Source: Alphaproteobacteria bacterium CG1_02_46_17
GTDB taxonomy: Bacteria > Pseudomonadota > Alphaproteobacteria > Micavibrionales > Micavibrionaceae
Assembly: GCA_001871905.1 (NCBI GenBank)
Contig: MNUG01000009.1
Span: forward strand, 168,464-232,463
Length of the DNA stretch: 64,000 nt
Reading direction: 5' to 3'
Each line of letters opens with the position of its first letter. The stretch's first letter is position 1. A program made the translations under genes and the position numbers. Under the pieces are notes generated by a model that saw only the letters and a list, made by a program, of their open reading frames with translations, was not told the DNA's origin and did no database searches. Of this stretch, positions 24,572 to 33,288 are shown one piece after another.

Positions 24572-26140
24572 TTACCCTTTATAGCCGTTGGCAATGGGAT
24601 AGCGGCGGTCACGGGCAAAGGCGCGCGGCGTTATTTTTGGCCCCGGGGGGGACTGGTTTCTTTTATATTGGGCGATTTTGAGTAGCCTTGCCACTTTTTC
24701 AACAGTGCTTTTATCAAATCCCGTTTTGATGGTGTCGGCGATTCCCAAATCCTGTTCAATCAGGCAATGCAAGATAACGTCCAGCGTTTCGTAGGGGGGG
24801 AGGCTGTCCTGATCTTTCTGGTCGGGACGGAGTTCGGCACTCGGCGCTTTGGTGATGACGTTGTCTGGAATCAGATTGCTGCGCGTTTTGTTCAACCAAT
24901 CACAAATTTTATAAACTTGCGTTTTATAGATATCCTTGAGCGGATTATAGCCGCCGCACATATCGCCGTAGAGTGTTGCATACCCCATCGCCATTTCGGA
25001 TTTGTTTCCGGTGGATAAAACCATTGCACCTGTCATGTTTGATCTGGTCATCAAAACAAGGCCACGCAAACGCGATTGCAGATTTTCGTGAGCGAGTCCG
25101 GTTGTTTGCGGTTGGTCTTTGATAAAAGTTTCAACCATATTTTTGATCGGAACAATTTCGTAAGAAATGCCGAGGCGTTTGGCGCATTCTTTGGCGTCCT
25201 CGAGACTTTCTTGCGATGTAAATTCGGAGGGCATCATCACGGTGTGGACGTTCTCGCTCCCGAGGGCATCCACGGCAATCGCCGCAACCAGTGCGCTGTC
25301 CACGCCGCCTGACAAGCCCAGCAGAACTTTTTTCTGGTGCGTTTTACGCATATAGTCTTTGAGACCAAGTGAGGCCGCCCTAAAAATCAGCTCTTCCGAA
25401 GAAGATGATGGTTCGAGATGTCCGGAAAGATAAGACTTGATGTCTTCTTCAAAAGATTTACAGGTCAGGATGGGTTCGCCTTGCGCATTCAATGCAAAAG
25501 ACGTTCCGTCAAAAACCAGATCATCTTGTCCACCAACCTGATTGACGTAGATCAGCGGGAGTCCGGTTTCGGCGGTTCTGAATTTGGCCTGCAACACTCT
25601 GGTTGAGTGTTTGCCAATTTCAAAGGGGCTGCCGTTCAGCGAGATCAGAATCTGCGCTCCGTTTTGTTTCAAGTGTTCCGCGATGTTGGGAAACCACATA
25701 TCTTCACAGACCATGACACCAAGTTTTGTGCCACGAAAATCAATCGGGTCGTGGGGGCTTCCTGCTGTGAAATAGCGCTTTTCATCAAACACGCCGTAAT
25801 TGGGCAGGTGATGTTTGGTGACAGGTTTGTGGATGGTTTTACCGTCGATCAACAGGGCTGCATTATAGAGAAGACCGTTTTGTTGAATTGGCGCACCGAT
25901 TAGAATAGCGGAGGATCTGTTTGTTCCACGATCCAATAAGGCTTCGATTTTATTCTGGCAGTCTTCGATAAAAGAAGGTTTGTGCAGAAGGTCTTCCGGC
26001 GGGTATCCGGTCAGAACCATTTCAGGAAAAATAATCAGATCAGATGTTGCGTCGTGGTCTGACCAGACACGGTCAATCAATTCCAGATTATAATCCAGAT
26101 CCCCGACGATCGGATTGATTTGTGCCAAGGTGAGCCGCAT
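24572..26140 (-). CDS. nadE: Glutamine-dependent NAD+ synthetase
   Basis: 522 residues. The N-terminal nitrilase-type glutaminase domain (1-260) has catalytic Glu in P-E-M-V-L-T-G-Y-P near 40, Lys in K-H-H-L-P-N-Y near 109, and Cys in V-M-V-C-E-D-M-W near 146. The C-terminal synthetase domain has the ATP-pyrophosphatase loop S-G-G-V-D-S-A near 278 and L-S-T-G-N-K-S-E near 372. It converts deamido-NAD to NAD. Starts 12 bp after the aroG stop, so the two are probably cotranscribed. Confidence 0.95.
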   Translation of the reverse strand: MRLTLAQINPIVGDLDYNLELIDRVWSDHDATSDLIIFPEMVLTGYPPEDLLHKPSFIEDCQNKIEALLDRGTNRSSAILIGAPIQQNGLLYNAALLIDGKTIHKPVTKHHLPNYGVFDEKRYFTAGSPHDPIDFRGTKLGVMVCEDMWFPNIAEHLKQNGAQILISLNGSPFEIGKHSTRVLQAKFRTAETGLPLIYVNQVGGQDDLVFDGTSFALNAQGEPILTCKSFEEDIKSYLSGHLEPSSSSEELIFRAASLGLKDYMRKTHQKKVLLGLSGGVDSALVAAIAVDALGSENVHTVMMPSEFTSQESLEDAKECAKRLGISYEIVPIKNMVETFIKDQPQTTGLAHENLQSRLRGLVLMTRSNMTGAMVLSTGNKSEMAMGYATLYGDMCGGYNPLKDIYKTQVYKICDWLNKTRSNLIPDNVITKAPSAELRPDQKDQDSLPPYETLDVILHCLIEQDLGIADTIKTGFDKSTVEKVARLLKIAQYKRNQSPPGPKITPRAFARDRRYPIANGYKG

Positions 26141-26152
26141 TCTGATCCCGTT

Positions 26153-27547
26153 TTATTCCGCTGCAATATTGAGAATATTTTGTTTTCTGTCACTACGCAG
26201 GGATTTGAGTTCATCGGCCACAAGGAATGCCAGTTCCAGAGATTGCGAAGCATTGAGGCGCGGGTCGCAATGTGTATGGTAACGGTCGGACAGATTTTCA
26301 TCGCGCAGATCTTGCAGCCCACCAACGCATTCGGTGACATTTTGTCCGGTCATTTCGATATGAATGCCGCCCGGAATGGTTCCTTCGCCTTTGTGAACCG
26401 AGAAGAAGTCCTGAACTTCACTCAGGATCGAATTGAACTGGCGTGTTTTATATCCGCTTGAGGATTTGGTGGTGTTGCCGTGCATCGGGTCACAAACCCA
26501 TGTTACGATACGGCCTTCATCTTTCACTTTGCGAGCGAGCTGCGGCAGATGATCGAATACTTTTCCAGCACCCATGCGCGAAATCAGGGTCAGACGTCCA
26601 GGTTCATTGTCCGGATTGATTTTATCAATCAGGCGGATCAGATCATCCGGTGTGGTGGTCGGTGGACATTTCATGCCGATCGGGTTTTTGATACCACGGA
26701 CAAATTCGATCTGGGCGTGGTCTTCCTGATTGGTGCGTGCGCCAATCCAGACGAAATGACCGGAGCAGTCGTACCAGTCGCCAGTCGTGCTATCAACGCG
26801 TGTTAATGCTTCTTCATAAGGGAGCAGCAAAGCTTCGTGGCAGGTGTAAAAATCTGTTTGCTTGAGGATATGGGGAATCTTTTCACCGGTCATGCCACAC
26901 GCGGTCATGAAATCGAGCGCCTGTTCAATCCGTTCGGAGAGTTTCTGGTAGCGTTCGGCTTGGGGACTGTCTGCAATGAAATCCAGGTTCCATTTATTGA
27001 CCATGTGAAGATCAGCGTATCCACCTTTGGCAAAGGCGCGTAAAAGATTGAGCGTCGCAGCTGATTGGTTATAGGCGCGTACCATCCGCATCGGGTCTGG
27101 CTTGCGGGACTCTGCTGAAAATTCAATTCCGTTGATAATGTCGCCGCGATAGGTCGGGAGCGTGACCCCGTCTTTGGTTTCAGTGTCTTCGGAGCGGGGT
27201 TTGGCAAATTGTCCGGCCATTCTCCCCATTTTGATAATCGGCATGGAGCCAGCAAAAGTCATCACCACCGACATTTGCAACAGAATGCGGAATGTATCGC
27301 GGATTTTGTTTGCACCAAATTCGGCAAAGCTTTCGGCGCAGTCGCCACCCATTAAAACGAACGCATCACCTTTTGATGCGCTGTCCAGTTGACTTTTGAG
27401 CTGGCGGGCTTCTCCTGCAAAAACCAGTGGTGGCATCCGGCGCAGTTCTGCTTCTGCCGCAGCCAATGCATAGGGGGCATCGCCATAGGTTGGTAATTGT
27501 TTGGCTGGTTTGTCTCTCCAGCTTTCAGGTGTCCAGTTTGTGGTCAT
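26153..27547 (-). CDS. aroG: Class II 3-deoxy-7-phosphoheptulonate (DAHP) synthase
   Basis: First step of the shikimate pathway, joining PEP and erythrose-4-phosphate. 464 residues, the size of plant/Mycobacterium-type class II enzymes. Motifs: G-D-C-A-E-S-F near 68, [30 protein letters not shown] and [12 protein letters not shown]. The Cys/His/Glu/Asp metal-site residues are all in place. aroC is found about 6 kb away. A terminator for metA lies just upstream of its start. Confidence 0.95.
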   Translation of the reverse strand: MTTNWTPESWRDKPAKQLPTYGDAPYALAAAEAELRRMPPLVFAGEARQLKSQLDSASKGDAFVLMGGDCAESFAEFGANKIRDTFRILLQMSVVMTFAGSMPIIKMGRMAGQFAKPRSEDTETKDGVTLPTYRGDIINGIEFSAESRKPDPMRMVRAYNQSAATLNLLRAFAKGGYADLHMVNKWNLDFIADSPQAERYQKLSERIEQALDFMTACGMTGEKIPHILKQTDFYTCHEALLLPYEEALTRVDSTTGDWYDCSGHFVWIGARTNQEDHAQIEFVRGIKNPIGMKCPPTTTPDDLIRLIDKINPDNEPGRLTLISRMGAGKVFDHLPQLARKVKDEGRIVTWVCDPMHGNTTKSSSGYKTRQFNSILSEVQDFFSVHKGEGTIPGGIHIEMTGQNVTECVGGLQDLRDENLSDRYHTHCDPRLNASQSLELAFLVADELKSLRSDRKQNILNIAAE

Positions 27548-27574
27548 ACTTGTCTCTGTTGCTATGCAATAAAT

Positions 27575-27600
27575 AAATCCCCTAATGATTTAGGGGATTT
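27575..27600 (-). terminator. Terminator after metA
   Basis: AAATCCCCTAA and TTAGGGGATTT form an 11-bp stem with a short loop, followed on the minus strand by ATTTATTT. It separates metA from aroG. Confidence 0.8.
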
Positions 27601-27618
27601 ACACTGGTTTGACAAGAA

Positions 27619-28632
27619 TTAACCGCGTTGAAAGTCTTGGCGCAGAACAATATCGGGTCGGGAATTTTCTTCGTCCGACCTTTTATAGGGCAGGGATGCG
27701 TTTGGGCGTGCTTCCAGAGCGTGATTTATCAGGTTTCGATAAAAAACTGTGCAGAATTCTTCCAGTTCGGCAAAGGTTTCCCTGTGCTTCGCGCAATTGA
27801 TGTTCTGGACATCATAATTGCGGGGAGGGGCGAAATCATCGCCTTCTTTGCTTTTCCCGAATTCATATTCTTTGTGCAAGGTATCAATGCTGTATTCCGG
27901 ATGATTGATAATACAAGAAATGCGTTGTTGTTCGAGCGTCCAGATCGCAGGCCCATCCGGCCCATCCATCGCCACAGTCCCTTGATGATAGTCGATGACG
28001 TCTTTTAAGTGTGATGATTCCATATAGGAATAACGTGATTGTGGAATAAGGATTTCAGAGCCTTGAGTCCCCTTGACTAGCGGATGATCGGATGAGGGGA
28101 TTTTATGGGGAAAGAGGCCGTAGAATTTTTCCGCGTGAATATCTTTTTCAACTTCGTAAAGGTCTTTCATCGCGGCAAAGGCAGCCCAACAGATCAAGGT
28201 TGCATGACCAACCTGTCCGTTGCGTGTCGCATGTTGAAGTTTGCGGAACAAGGTGCAGCATTCATCCCAGAAATCCTTGTAGTCATTCTTCATGTCATCA
28301 TAGCTTAGAAGTCCGCGGTTGATTCCGCTGACAATTACCTGATCGGCATAGGTGTTGCCAATAACAGTCTGCCAGTCCTGATAGCGATCCGAGTTCAGGT
28401 AATTCTGTTCGTTAAAATATCGAGGATCCTTGTGGTTACAGGCCATCCGGCACAAAATAACCTCGGCATCCGGTGATGCTTTTTTCAAGATGTTGAGAAA
28501 ATGTTTTTCTGTCCCAAGCGCATTATCCATCAAATTAATGAAGACAATTTTTGGCCTGTTTGTTTGTGGCTTATCTATCTGGAATGTTTTTTGAAATAAA
28601 GACGATACGTCGCCAAAAGTTTTTACGCTCAT
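27619..28632 (-). CDS. metA: MetA-like homoserine O-acyltransferase (divergent)
   Basis: 337 residues from ATG 28632, which has GAGGGTGAG just upstream; the longer frame runs into the riboswitch and is rejected. MetA-family (glutamine-amidotransferase-like) features: catalytic Cys in L-I-C-W-A-A near 155, the F-Y-G-L-F-P-H-K block, I-P-Q-S-R-Y, and the His/Glu context I-N-H-P-E-Y-S near 250. The usual G-A-P-V-E acyl-specificity loop is G-I-N-R-G here, so acetyl versus succinyl preference cannot be read. It makes the activated homoserine for methionine synthesis. The SAM-II riboswitch upstream strongly supports this role. Confidence 0.85.
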   Translation of the reverse strand: MSVKTFGDVSSLFQKTFQIDKPQTNRPKIVFINLMDNALGTEKHFLNILKKASPDAEVILCRMACNHKDPRYFNEQNYLNSDRYQDWQTVIGNTYADQVIVSGINRGLLSYDDMKNDYKDFWDECCTLFRKLQHATRNGQVGHATLICWAAFAAMKDLYEVEKDIHAEKFYGLFPHKIPSSDHPLVKGTQGSEILIPQSRYSYMESSHLKDVIDYHQGTVAMDGPDGPAIWTLEQQRISCIINHPEYSIDTLHKEYEFGKSKEGDDFAPPRNYDVQNINCAKHRETFAELEEFCTVFYRNLINHALEARPNASLPYKRSDEENSRPDIVLRQDFQRG

Positions 28633-28692
28633 GCTCACCCTCACAAAAATTTGTGTTTTTATTGGTGGGGTGTATGGAAATGAGCCATAGTG

Positions 28693-28743
28693 CTTTAGCA
28701 ATTTATTATAAAGCGGTGCAAGCTACCCCTCAAATCCCGCTTC
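28693..28743 (-). ncRNA. SAM-II riboswitch aptamer in the metA leader
   Basis: On the minus strand a P1 stem AAGCGG (28742-28737) pairs with CCGCTT (28716-28711). The loop carries the conserved GATTTGA and GCTTGCA segments, and the 3' part has TAAATTGCTAAA. The TAGC/GCTA pairing needed for the pseudoknot is available. This fits the SAM-II (metA-type) consensus and lies 60 nt before an alphaproteobacterial metA-like start. An upstream arm (28747-28759) is complementary to 28720-28733 inside the aptamer. Confidence 0.85.
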
Positions 28744-28852
28744 TTATTGAGGGTAGCTTCGCCCTTTTCATATGATTTTGTCAAGTAAAAATCATTAAAA
28801 ATCTAATTTATGAGGTCGCAGACAGAACGCTACGGTTTTATAGCTGAGTTTA

Positions 28853-28966
28853 TCACCCCCACGAGTTTTATCACCCCCACGAGTTTTCTCACCCCCACCC
28901 TGACCCTCCCCTCTCAAGGGGGAGGAGAAAGTAGGGGGAGGGGAAAGTAGGGAGAGGGAAAAGGTG
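28853..28966 (+). repeat. GC-rich hairpin repeat, copy 5
   Basis: Three CACCCCCACGAGTTTT-like units precede the core CACCCTGACCCTCCCCTCTC and AAGGGGGAGGAGAAAG, then degenerate GGGGGAGGGGAAAG repeats. G-type subfamily. Ends a few bases before the pdxH stop. Confidence 0.85.
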
Positions 28967-28971
28967 GGTAT

Positions 28972-29559
28972 CTATGGATAAAGTGTCGTCTGTTGCCAGC
29001 CGTTCTCATCTTTTACAAAGAGGAGGCGGTTATGCAGGCGAAACTCGCCTTCCTGCCAGAATTCGATCGAAACAGGCGTTAACCGGAACCCGCCCCAATG
29101 GTCGGGACGGGGGGGATTCTCCCCGAATTTATCTTCGAATTCTTCAACACGTTTAATCAGGGTTTCCCGAGCGTCGAGCGGGCGGGATTGCAACGATGCC
29201 CATGCGCCAATGCGATTGCCCAGCGGGCGGCTTTGGTAGTATTCATCGGCTTCTTCCCGAGACACAGGGGCAATCGTCCCGCGAACCCGCACCTGACGTT
29301 TGCGGCTTTTCCAGTGGAAATTCAGGGCTGCTTTCTGCGAGGATAATAGTTCTTGTCCTTTGGCGCTTTCGCAGTTGGTAAAGAAGCAGAATCCGTTTTC
29401 ATCAATCTTCCTGACCAGAATAACCCGCGCGTTCGGCAGGCCGTCTTTGTCAACTGTTGCAAGGCAGGCAGCATCCGGATCGGTTGCTTCGCTCTGGCTG
29501 GCGTCTTCAAACCATTGATGGAATAATTGGATCGGGGTCGGGGTGTTTTTTATTGACAT
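28972..29559 (-). CDS. pdxH: Pyridoxamine 5'-phosphate oxidase
   Basis: FMN enzyme completing pyridoxal phosphate synthesis and salvage. 195 residues. FMN and substrate motifs are present: R-V-I-L-V-R-K near 45, F-F-T-N-C-E-S-A-K-G near 60, Q-V-R-V-R-G near 89, S-R-P-L-G-N-R-I-G-A-W-A near 110, and the C-terminal W-G-G-F-R-L-T-P and R-L-H-N-R-L stretches. It stands alone, with a GC-rich repeat at its 3' end. Confidence 0.95.
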   Translation of the reverse strand: MSIKNTPTPIQLFHQWFEDASQSEATDPDAACLATVDKDGLPNARVILVRKIDENGFCFFTNCESAKGQELLSSQKAALNFHWKSRKRQVRVRGTIAPVSREEADEYYQSRPLGNRIGAWASLQSRPLDARETLIKRVEEFEDKFGENPPRPDHWGGFRLTPVSIEFWQEGEFRLHNRLLFVKDENGWQQTTLYP

Positions 29560-29684
29560 ATTTATTCTCTTAAATTTTTTTTGAAATACTAATGTTTTCT
29601 AGTGGGGGAAACCTATATATAGTCTCGTTATACAGTTAAGTCGCCCATTAAGGGCAAGTATTATTTACCGAAAGGAACCGGAAG

Positions 29685-30158
29685 ATGAAAATGAAATTTT
29701 TAGCGTTGTTGGCAATGGTCTCCATGTCCATGGCTGCATGTACGCAAGATATGGGGAATAAACAGATGGTGGGTTCTGCCGCAGGTGCCGTTCTTGGTGG
29801 TGTAGCCGGCGCACAGTTTGGTAAAGGAACCGGACAATTGGTCGGCGTCGGTATTGGTGCTTTGCTTGGTACATTGGTAGGTAGCGAGTTGGGTAAATCA
29901 CTCGACAGAGCAGACTTGATGTATGCAAATCAAGCCCAACAGAAAGCCTATGCAGCGCCTATCGGTGAGAATATCAGCTGGAACAACCCTGATTCAGGTC
30001 ATTCGGGTACATTCACCCCGACCAAAGAAGAGTACAGCAATACATCGGGCAGCTATTGCCGCGAATACAGCCAGACCATTTATGTGGATGGCAAGCAACA
30101 AACCGGTTACGGCACAGCTTGTCAAAGTCCTGATGGATCATGGCAGATCGTGAACTAA
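29685..30158 (+). CDS. 17 kDa surface-antigen-type outer-membrane lipoprotein
   Basis: 157 residues. Lipoprotein signal peptide with lipobox M-A-A-C (Cys 19). A glycine-zipper region (about 30-72: G-S-A-A-G-A-V-L-G-G-V-A-G and G-I-G-A-L-L-G-T-L-V-G) is followed by a beta-rich tail with Y-C-R-E-Y-S-Q and a second Cys near the end (G-T-A-C-Q). This is the Rickettsia 17 kDa antigen / SlyB-like layout. Probably outer-membrane integrity or surface exposure. AAAGGAA precedes the ATG; a terminator follows. Confidence 0.88.
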   Translation: MKMKFLALLAMVSMSMAACTQDMGNKQMVGSAAGAVLGGVAGAQFGKGTGQLVGVGIGALLGTLVGSELGKSLDRADLMYANQAQQKAYAAPIGENISWNNPDSGHSGTFTPTKEEYSNTSGSYCREYSQTIYVDGKQQTGYGTACQSPDGSWQIVN

Positions 30159-30178
30159 GTTTCATTACTATGAATTTG

Positions 30179-30208
30179 AAAAGCCGTCTCGAAAGAGGCG
30201 GCTTTTTT
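30179..30208 (+). terminator. Terminator between the 17 kDa lipoprotein and the large unknown gene
   Basis: AAGCCGTCTC pairs with GAGGCGGCTT (one G-T pair) around GAAA, followed by TTTTT. It can serve both converging genes. Confidence 0.85.
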
Positions 30209-30213
30209 GTGAT

Positions 30214-31800
30214 CTAGTTTTCGGTTTTGTCTTCGACGTTGAAATCCAGAAGTTCGGACGGGGCCGGTTTTTGTCGGGAAGGAGGGTTGGACATGAAGTT
30301 TCCTCCACCCATGCCGCCACCACCCAATCCAAGGCCCGGTGCTGCGGCTGGTGCCATTTGTGGTACAAAATTGTGAGAGAGCGCGCGTTGTGGTGCGGCT
30401 TGTGGTAAAGGGCCAGGAGAGGGCATTTCCGCCGAGGCTTCCAGTTTTCTGGCGAACACCGGATCAGCCAAGGTCATGTTTATTGATTCCATGATCGCTT
30501 TGTATTGTGGATTATGTTCGCACCATTCGGAAATTCCGGACAAGGTCACGGCCTTACCGTTTTTATGAGAGTCTGTGACGAAACTTCCGATGTGGTTGAG
30601 TTCTTTCCAGCCTGTTTGTTGTTTCGCACTTTGGAATTCAAGGCGGGCGGCCTGTCCGCTTGGCATACCACGCATCGAGGCTGTCGTGTAGGCCGTGGCA
30701 GCAGATTGCAAAGCGTGGGCACACCAACCGGAAAAACGTCCTTTGAGCAAGCCTTCATTCTGGTTATTTGCCACATGGATCAAGGGCAGGTGACTGTCTG
30801 CTTCCATCGCGTGGATTAAAACCATTTCAAATGTTTCTTCGACCGAGCGTTCGTGCTGGATGTAATTAACCTCCGGCAAGGCGAAGGGATTATATCCACT
30901 TGGCAGGCTTTCCAGTGGGGCTGGTTCAATATCAAGAATTTCACCCATCATATGCGCTGTTGATTTCAGAAATGGATTACTTGAGGCATTGAGCGCCGCA
31001 CTTAAAATCTGGCTGGGTTTGTAGCCACTCCACGCCATGGTTTGTGCAGGGTTTACAAAGTTGATCCATGTTTCGATATTTTCAAGGTCAAAGCTGGCCG
31101 CGACATGACGCGCCAGAGTATATGCGCTGTTGATCGCAGATTTTTTCGGGGCTGATATAAATTTATCAATAGCAAATTTCGTTACATCAAGAGAAATCGG
31201 GTAGGGGAATTCTTCAGGATGACCAGTTTGCGGTGTGACGGCATTATGGGCTCTTTTGCGGGCCAGATTTTCAACCGCGTTGTCGTATCCTTCATAGGTC
31301 ATTTGCAAGACGCTATAGACGTCGGATTTCAGATTTAACCGACAGGTCGAGATGTTGTTTCTTTTTGGCTGCAGAATTTGATTGCTTTGAGTGCCGGCAT
31401 GTTTGCGCGTATAAAAGTCCACTGTTTCAAGAAAATGAGCGGTCAGCGCATGAATGGCAAAATGAAGATCTTCTTCCTTGTCATGCTGGTTGAGATTGAT
31501 TGAAACGAAGGCCAGACATTCGGGCGACTTTTTCAGACCCAGCATTGATTTCTTGAATCCGATCACCATCCCCAGAAAGGCGGAGTTATCATGCCCGGGT
31601 GATCTGAATTTGAGCAACGAGACGGCTTCGTCATAAGCAGGGTGGTTGTGGAGATTCGGCAAAAGTTTTGCGATTTGCTCGGGCTTTTGTCCCCGGTAGT
31701 GCAAAATATAGTGCAACGTCGTATTCGGGAAAATACGATTCAGTTCTTCCGAATAGCGGTCGCAAAATTTCTGCGTTTTATCAAGTTTGATATCTGCCAT
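30214..31800 (-). CDS. Large cytoplasmic protein of unknown function
   Basis: 528 residues, no signal peptide or membrane segment. The first ~450 residues look like a folded, mostly helical protein. A Pro/Ala/Gly-rich linker follows (about 460-515, with G-L-G-L-G-G-G-G-M-G-G-G), ending in a short acidic tail. His-rich segments (F-A-I-H-A-L-T-A-H-F near 115) and G-W-C-A-H-A-L near 365 stand out, but no known catalytic motif is seen. Weak ribosome site (GGA). It is flanked by a terminator and a long intergenic region, so it is probably monocistronic. I cannot assign a family. Confidence 0.65.
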   Translation of the reverse strand: MADIKLDKTQKFCDRYSEELNRIFPNTTLHYILHYRGQKPEQIAKLLPNLHNHPAYDEAVSLLKFRSPGHDNSAFLGMVIGFKKSMLGLKKSPECLAFVSINLNQHDKEEDLHFAIHALTAHFLETVDFYTRKHAGTQSNQILQPKRNNISTCRLNLKSDVYSVLQMTYEGYDNAVENLARKRAHNAVTPQTGHPEEFPYPISLDVTKFAIDKFISAPKKSAINSAYTLARHVAASFDLENIETWINFVNPAQTMAWSGYKPSQILSAALNASSNPFLKSTAHMMGEILDIEPAPLESLPSGYNPFALPEVNYIQHERSVEETFEMVLIHAMEADSHLPLIHVANNQNEGLLKGRFSGWCAHALQSAATAYTTASMRGMPSGQAARLEFQSAKQQTGWKELNHIGSFVTDSHKNGKAVTLSGISEWCEHNPQYKAIMESINMTLADPVFARKLEASAEMPSPGPLPQAAPQRALSHNFVPQMAPAAAPGLGLGGGGMGGGNFMSNPPSRQKPAPSELLDFNVEDKTEN

Positions 31801-31969
31801 AATTCCATAACGCCAGAAGCTTTAATCTTTAGACTTGCCTCATCCTAGCAGTTAAAAGTTAAGGGAATATGTAATAATGTTTATTCTTTCTGGACGTTTG
31901 GTTATAAATATGTAGGATGTCAGCGTTCTGGACACATATTATTAAAGTAAAATAAAAAAAGGGTATTAC

Positions 31970-32821
31970 ATGACGTTTTCTTCGTTAATGACTGGAAAAA
32001 AAGGCTTGATTATGGGGGTCGCCAACGATCGGTCTATCGCTTGGGGAATTGCCAAGGCTTTGCATGCTCAAGGAGCCGAGTTAGCTTTTACTTATCAGGG
32101 TGATGCGTTGGAAAAGCGTGTCCGCCCTTTGGCTGATGAAGTCGGTTCCACTATAGTGGTTCCTTGTGATGTCACAGACGAGTCCAGCATTGATTCTACA
32201 TTCAAAGCGATTGAAGACAAATGGGGCAAACTGGACTTTGTCGTTCATGCGATTGCTTTTTCCGATAAGGCCGAGCTCGATGGGCTGTATCTGGATACCA
32301 CCCGCGCCAACTTCCTTAAAACCATGGATATTTCCGTTTATTCCTTTACGGCTGTTTGCCAACGTGCTGTGCCTTTGATGAAAGAGGGCGGGTCTTTGTT
32401 GACTCTGACTTATTATGGAGCAGAGCGCGTGATGCCGCATTACAATGTGATGGGTGTTGCCAAGGCCGCTTTGGAAGCCTCTGTGCGTTACCTTGCAACC
32501 GATCTGGGTAAAGACAATATTCGCGTTAATGCCATCTCTGCCGGCCCAATTAAAACACTGGCAGCAAGCGGTATCGGTGATTTCCGTTATATCCTGAAAT
32601 GGAACGAGTTGAACTCTCCATTGAAACGCAACGTCACCATTGAAGATGTTGGAAATTCCGGTTTGTATCTGCTCTCTGATCTGGGGAGTGGTGTGACTGG
32701 CGAAGTGCTGCATGTGGATGCCGGTTATCATACCGTTGGGATGGTGTCTATTGACTCTGCTGCGGAAACCGCACAGCTTCTTGAGAGCATTGCTCCGAAA
32801 AATTCCGAAGAGGCAGCCTAA
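31970..32821 (+). CDS. fabI: Enoyl-[acyl-carrier-protein] reductase (NADH)
   Basis: Last step of fatty-acid elongation. 283 residues, short-chain dehydrogenase fold. The N-terminal cofactor loop is G-V-A-N-D-R-S-I-A-W-G-I near 16, and the catalytic Y-N-V-M-G-V-A-K has the FabI Y-x6-K spacing. The S-A-G-P-I-K-T-L-A-A-S-G-I substrate loop is also present. AAAAAAAGGG lies upstream of the ATG. First gene of a fabI-thioesterase-aroC unit. Confidence 0.95.
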   Translation: MTFSSLMTGKKGLIMGVANDRSIAWGIAKALHAQGAELAFTYQGDALEKRVRPLADEVGSTIVVPCDVTDESSIDSTFKAIEDKWGKLDFVVHAIAFSDKAELDGLYLDTTRANFLKTMDISVYSFTAVCQRAVPLMKEGGSLLTLTYYGAERVMPHYNVMGVAKAALEASVRYLATDLGKDNIRVNAISAGPIKTLAASGIGDFRYILKWNELNSPLKRNVTIEDVGNSGLYLLSDLGSGVTGEVLHVDAGYHTVGMVSIDSAAETAQLLESIAPKNSEEAA

Positions 32822-32826
32822 GATCA

Positions 32827-33288
32827 ATGTGGTTCAAACCTTATACGCTTGAAATGCTCGAAGGTTTGCGCAACGCAAATATGGGCACGCATATCGGGTT
32901 TGAATTTACCGCAATTGGTGAAAATTTTCTTGCCGGAAAAATCCCTGTCGATCATCGCACCACCCAGCCATTCGGTATTCTGCATGGCGGCGCGTCTTGT
33001 GTTTTATCCGAGACACTGGGAAGTGTTGCATCATGGATGACGATTGATCCAGATCAGTATCGGGCCGTCGGATTGGAAATTAACTGCAATCATATTCGCG
33101 CCGTGACAGAAGGTTTTGTTATTGGCGTTTGTTCACCGCTTCATATCGGGCGCAGAACACAGGTCTGGCAAACCGATATGACCGAAGAGGCAACCGGCAA
33201 GCGGGTTGCCATCTCACGATTGACAGTTGCCATCATCGATCATGGGACTTTGAGTACGCAAAAGGAAACTGTTCATGTCAGGAAATAG
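32827..33288 (+). CDS. Hotdog-fold acyl-CoA thioesterase (PaaI/YdiI type)
   Basis: 153 residues, single hotdog domain. The active-site block [15 protein letters not shown] near 49-63 has the catalytic Glu of the YdiI/MenI group. The second half (I-N-C-N-H-I-R, V-W-Q-T-D-M) completes the fold. Starts 5 bp after fabI and overlaps aroC by 14 bp, so it is translationally linked to both. Substrate unknown; fatty-acyl-CoA is plausible from the fabI neighbour. Confidence 0.85.
   Translation: MWFKPYTLEMLEGLRNANMGTHIGFEFTAIGENFLAGKIPVDHRTTQPFGILHGGASCVLSETLGSVASWMTIDPDQYRAVGLEINCNHIRAVTEGFVIGVCSPLHIGRRTQVWQTDMTEEATGKRVAISRLTVAIIDHGTLSTQKETVHVRK

Noticed and set aside
28633..28701. N-terminal extension of metA to the TTG at 28701
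   Set aside because: It would begin within the riboswitch; a good ribosome site precedes ATG 28632.
28779..28784. TTGACA as the metA -35 box
   Set aside because: No convincing -10 hexamer at 16-18 bp; the promoter remains unassigned.
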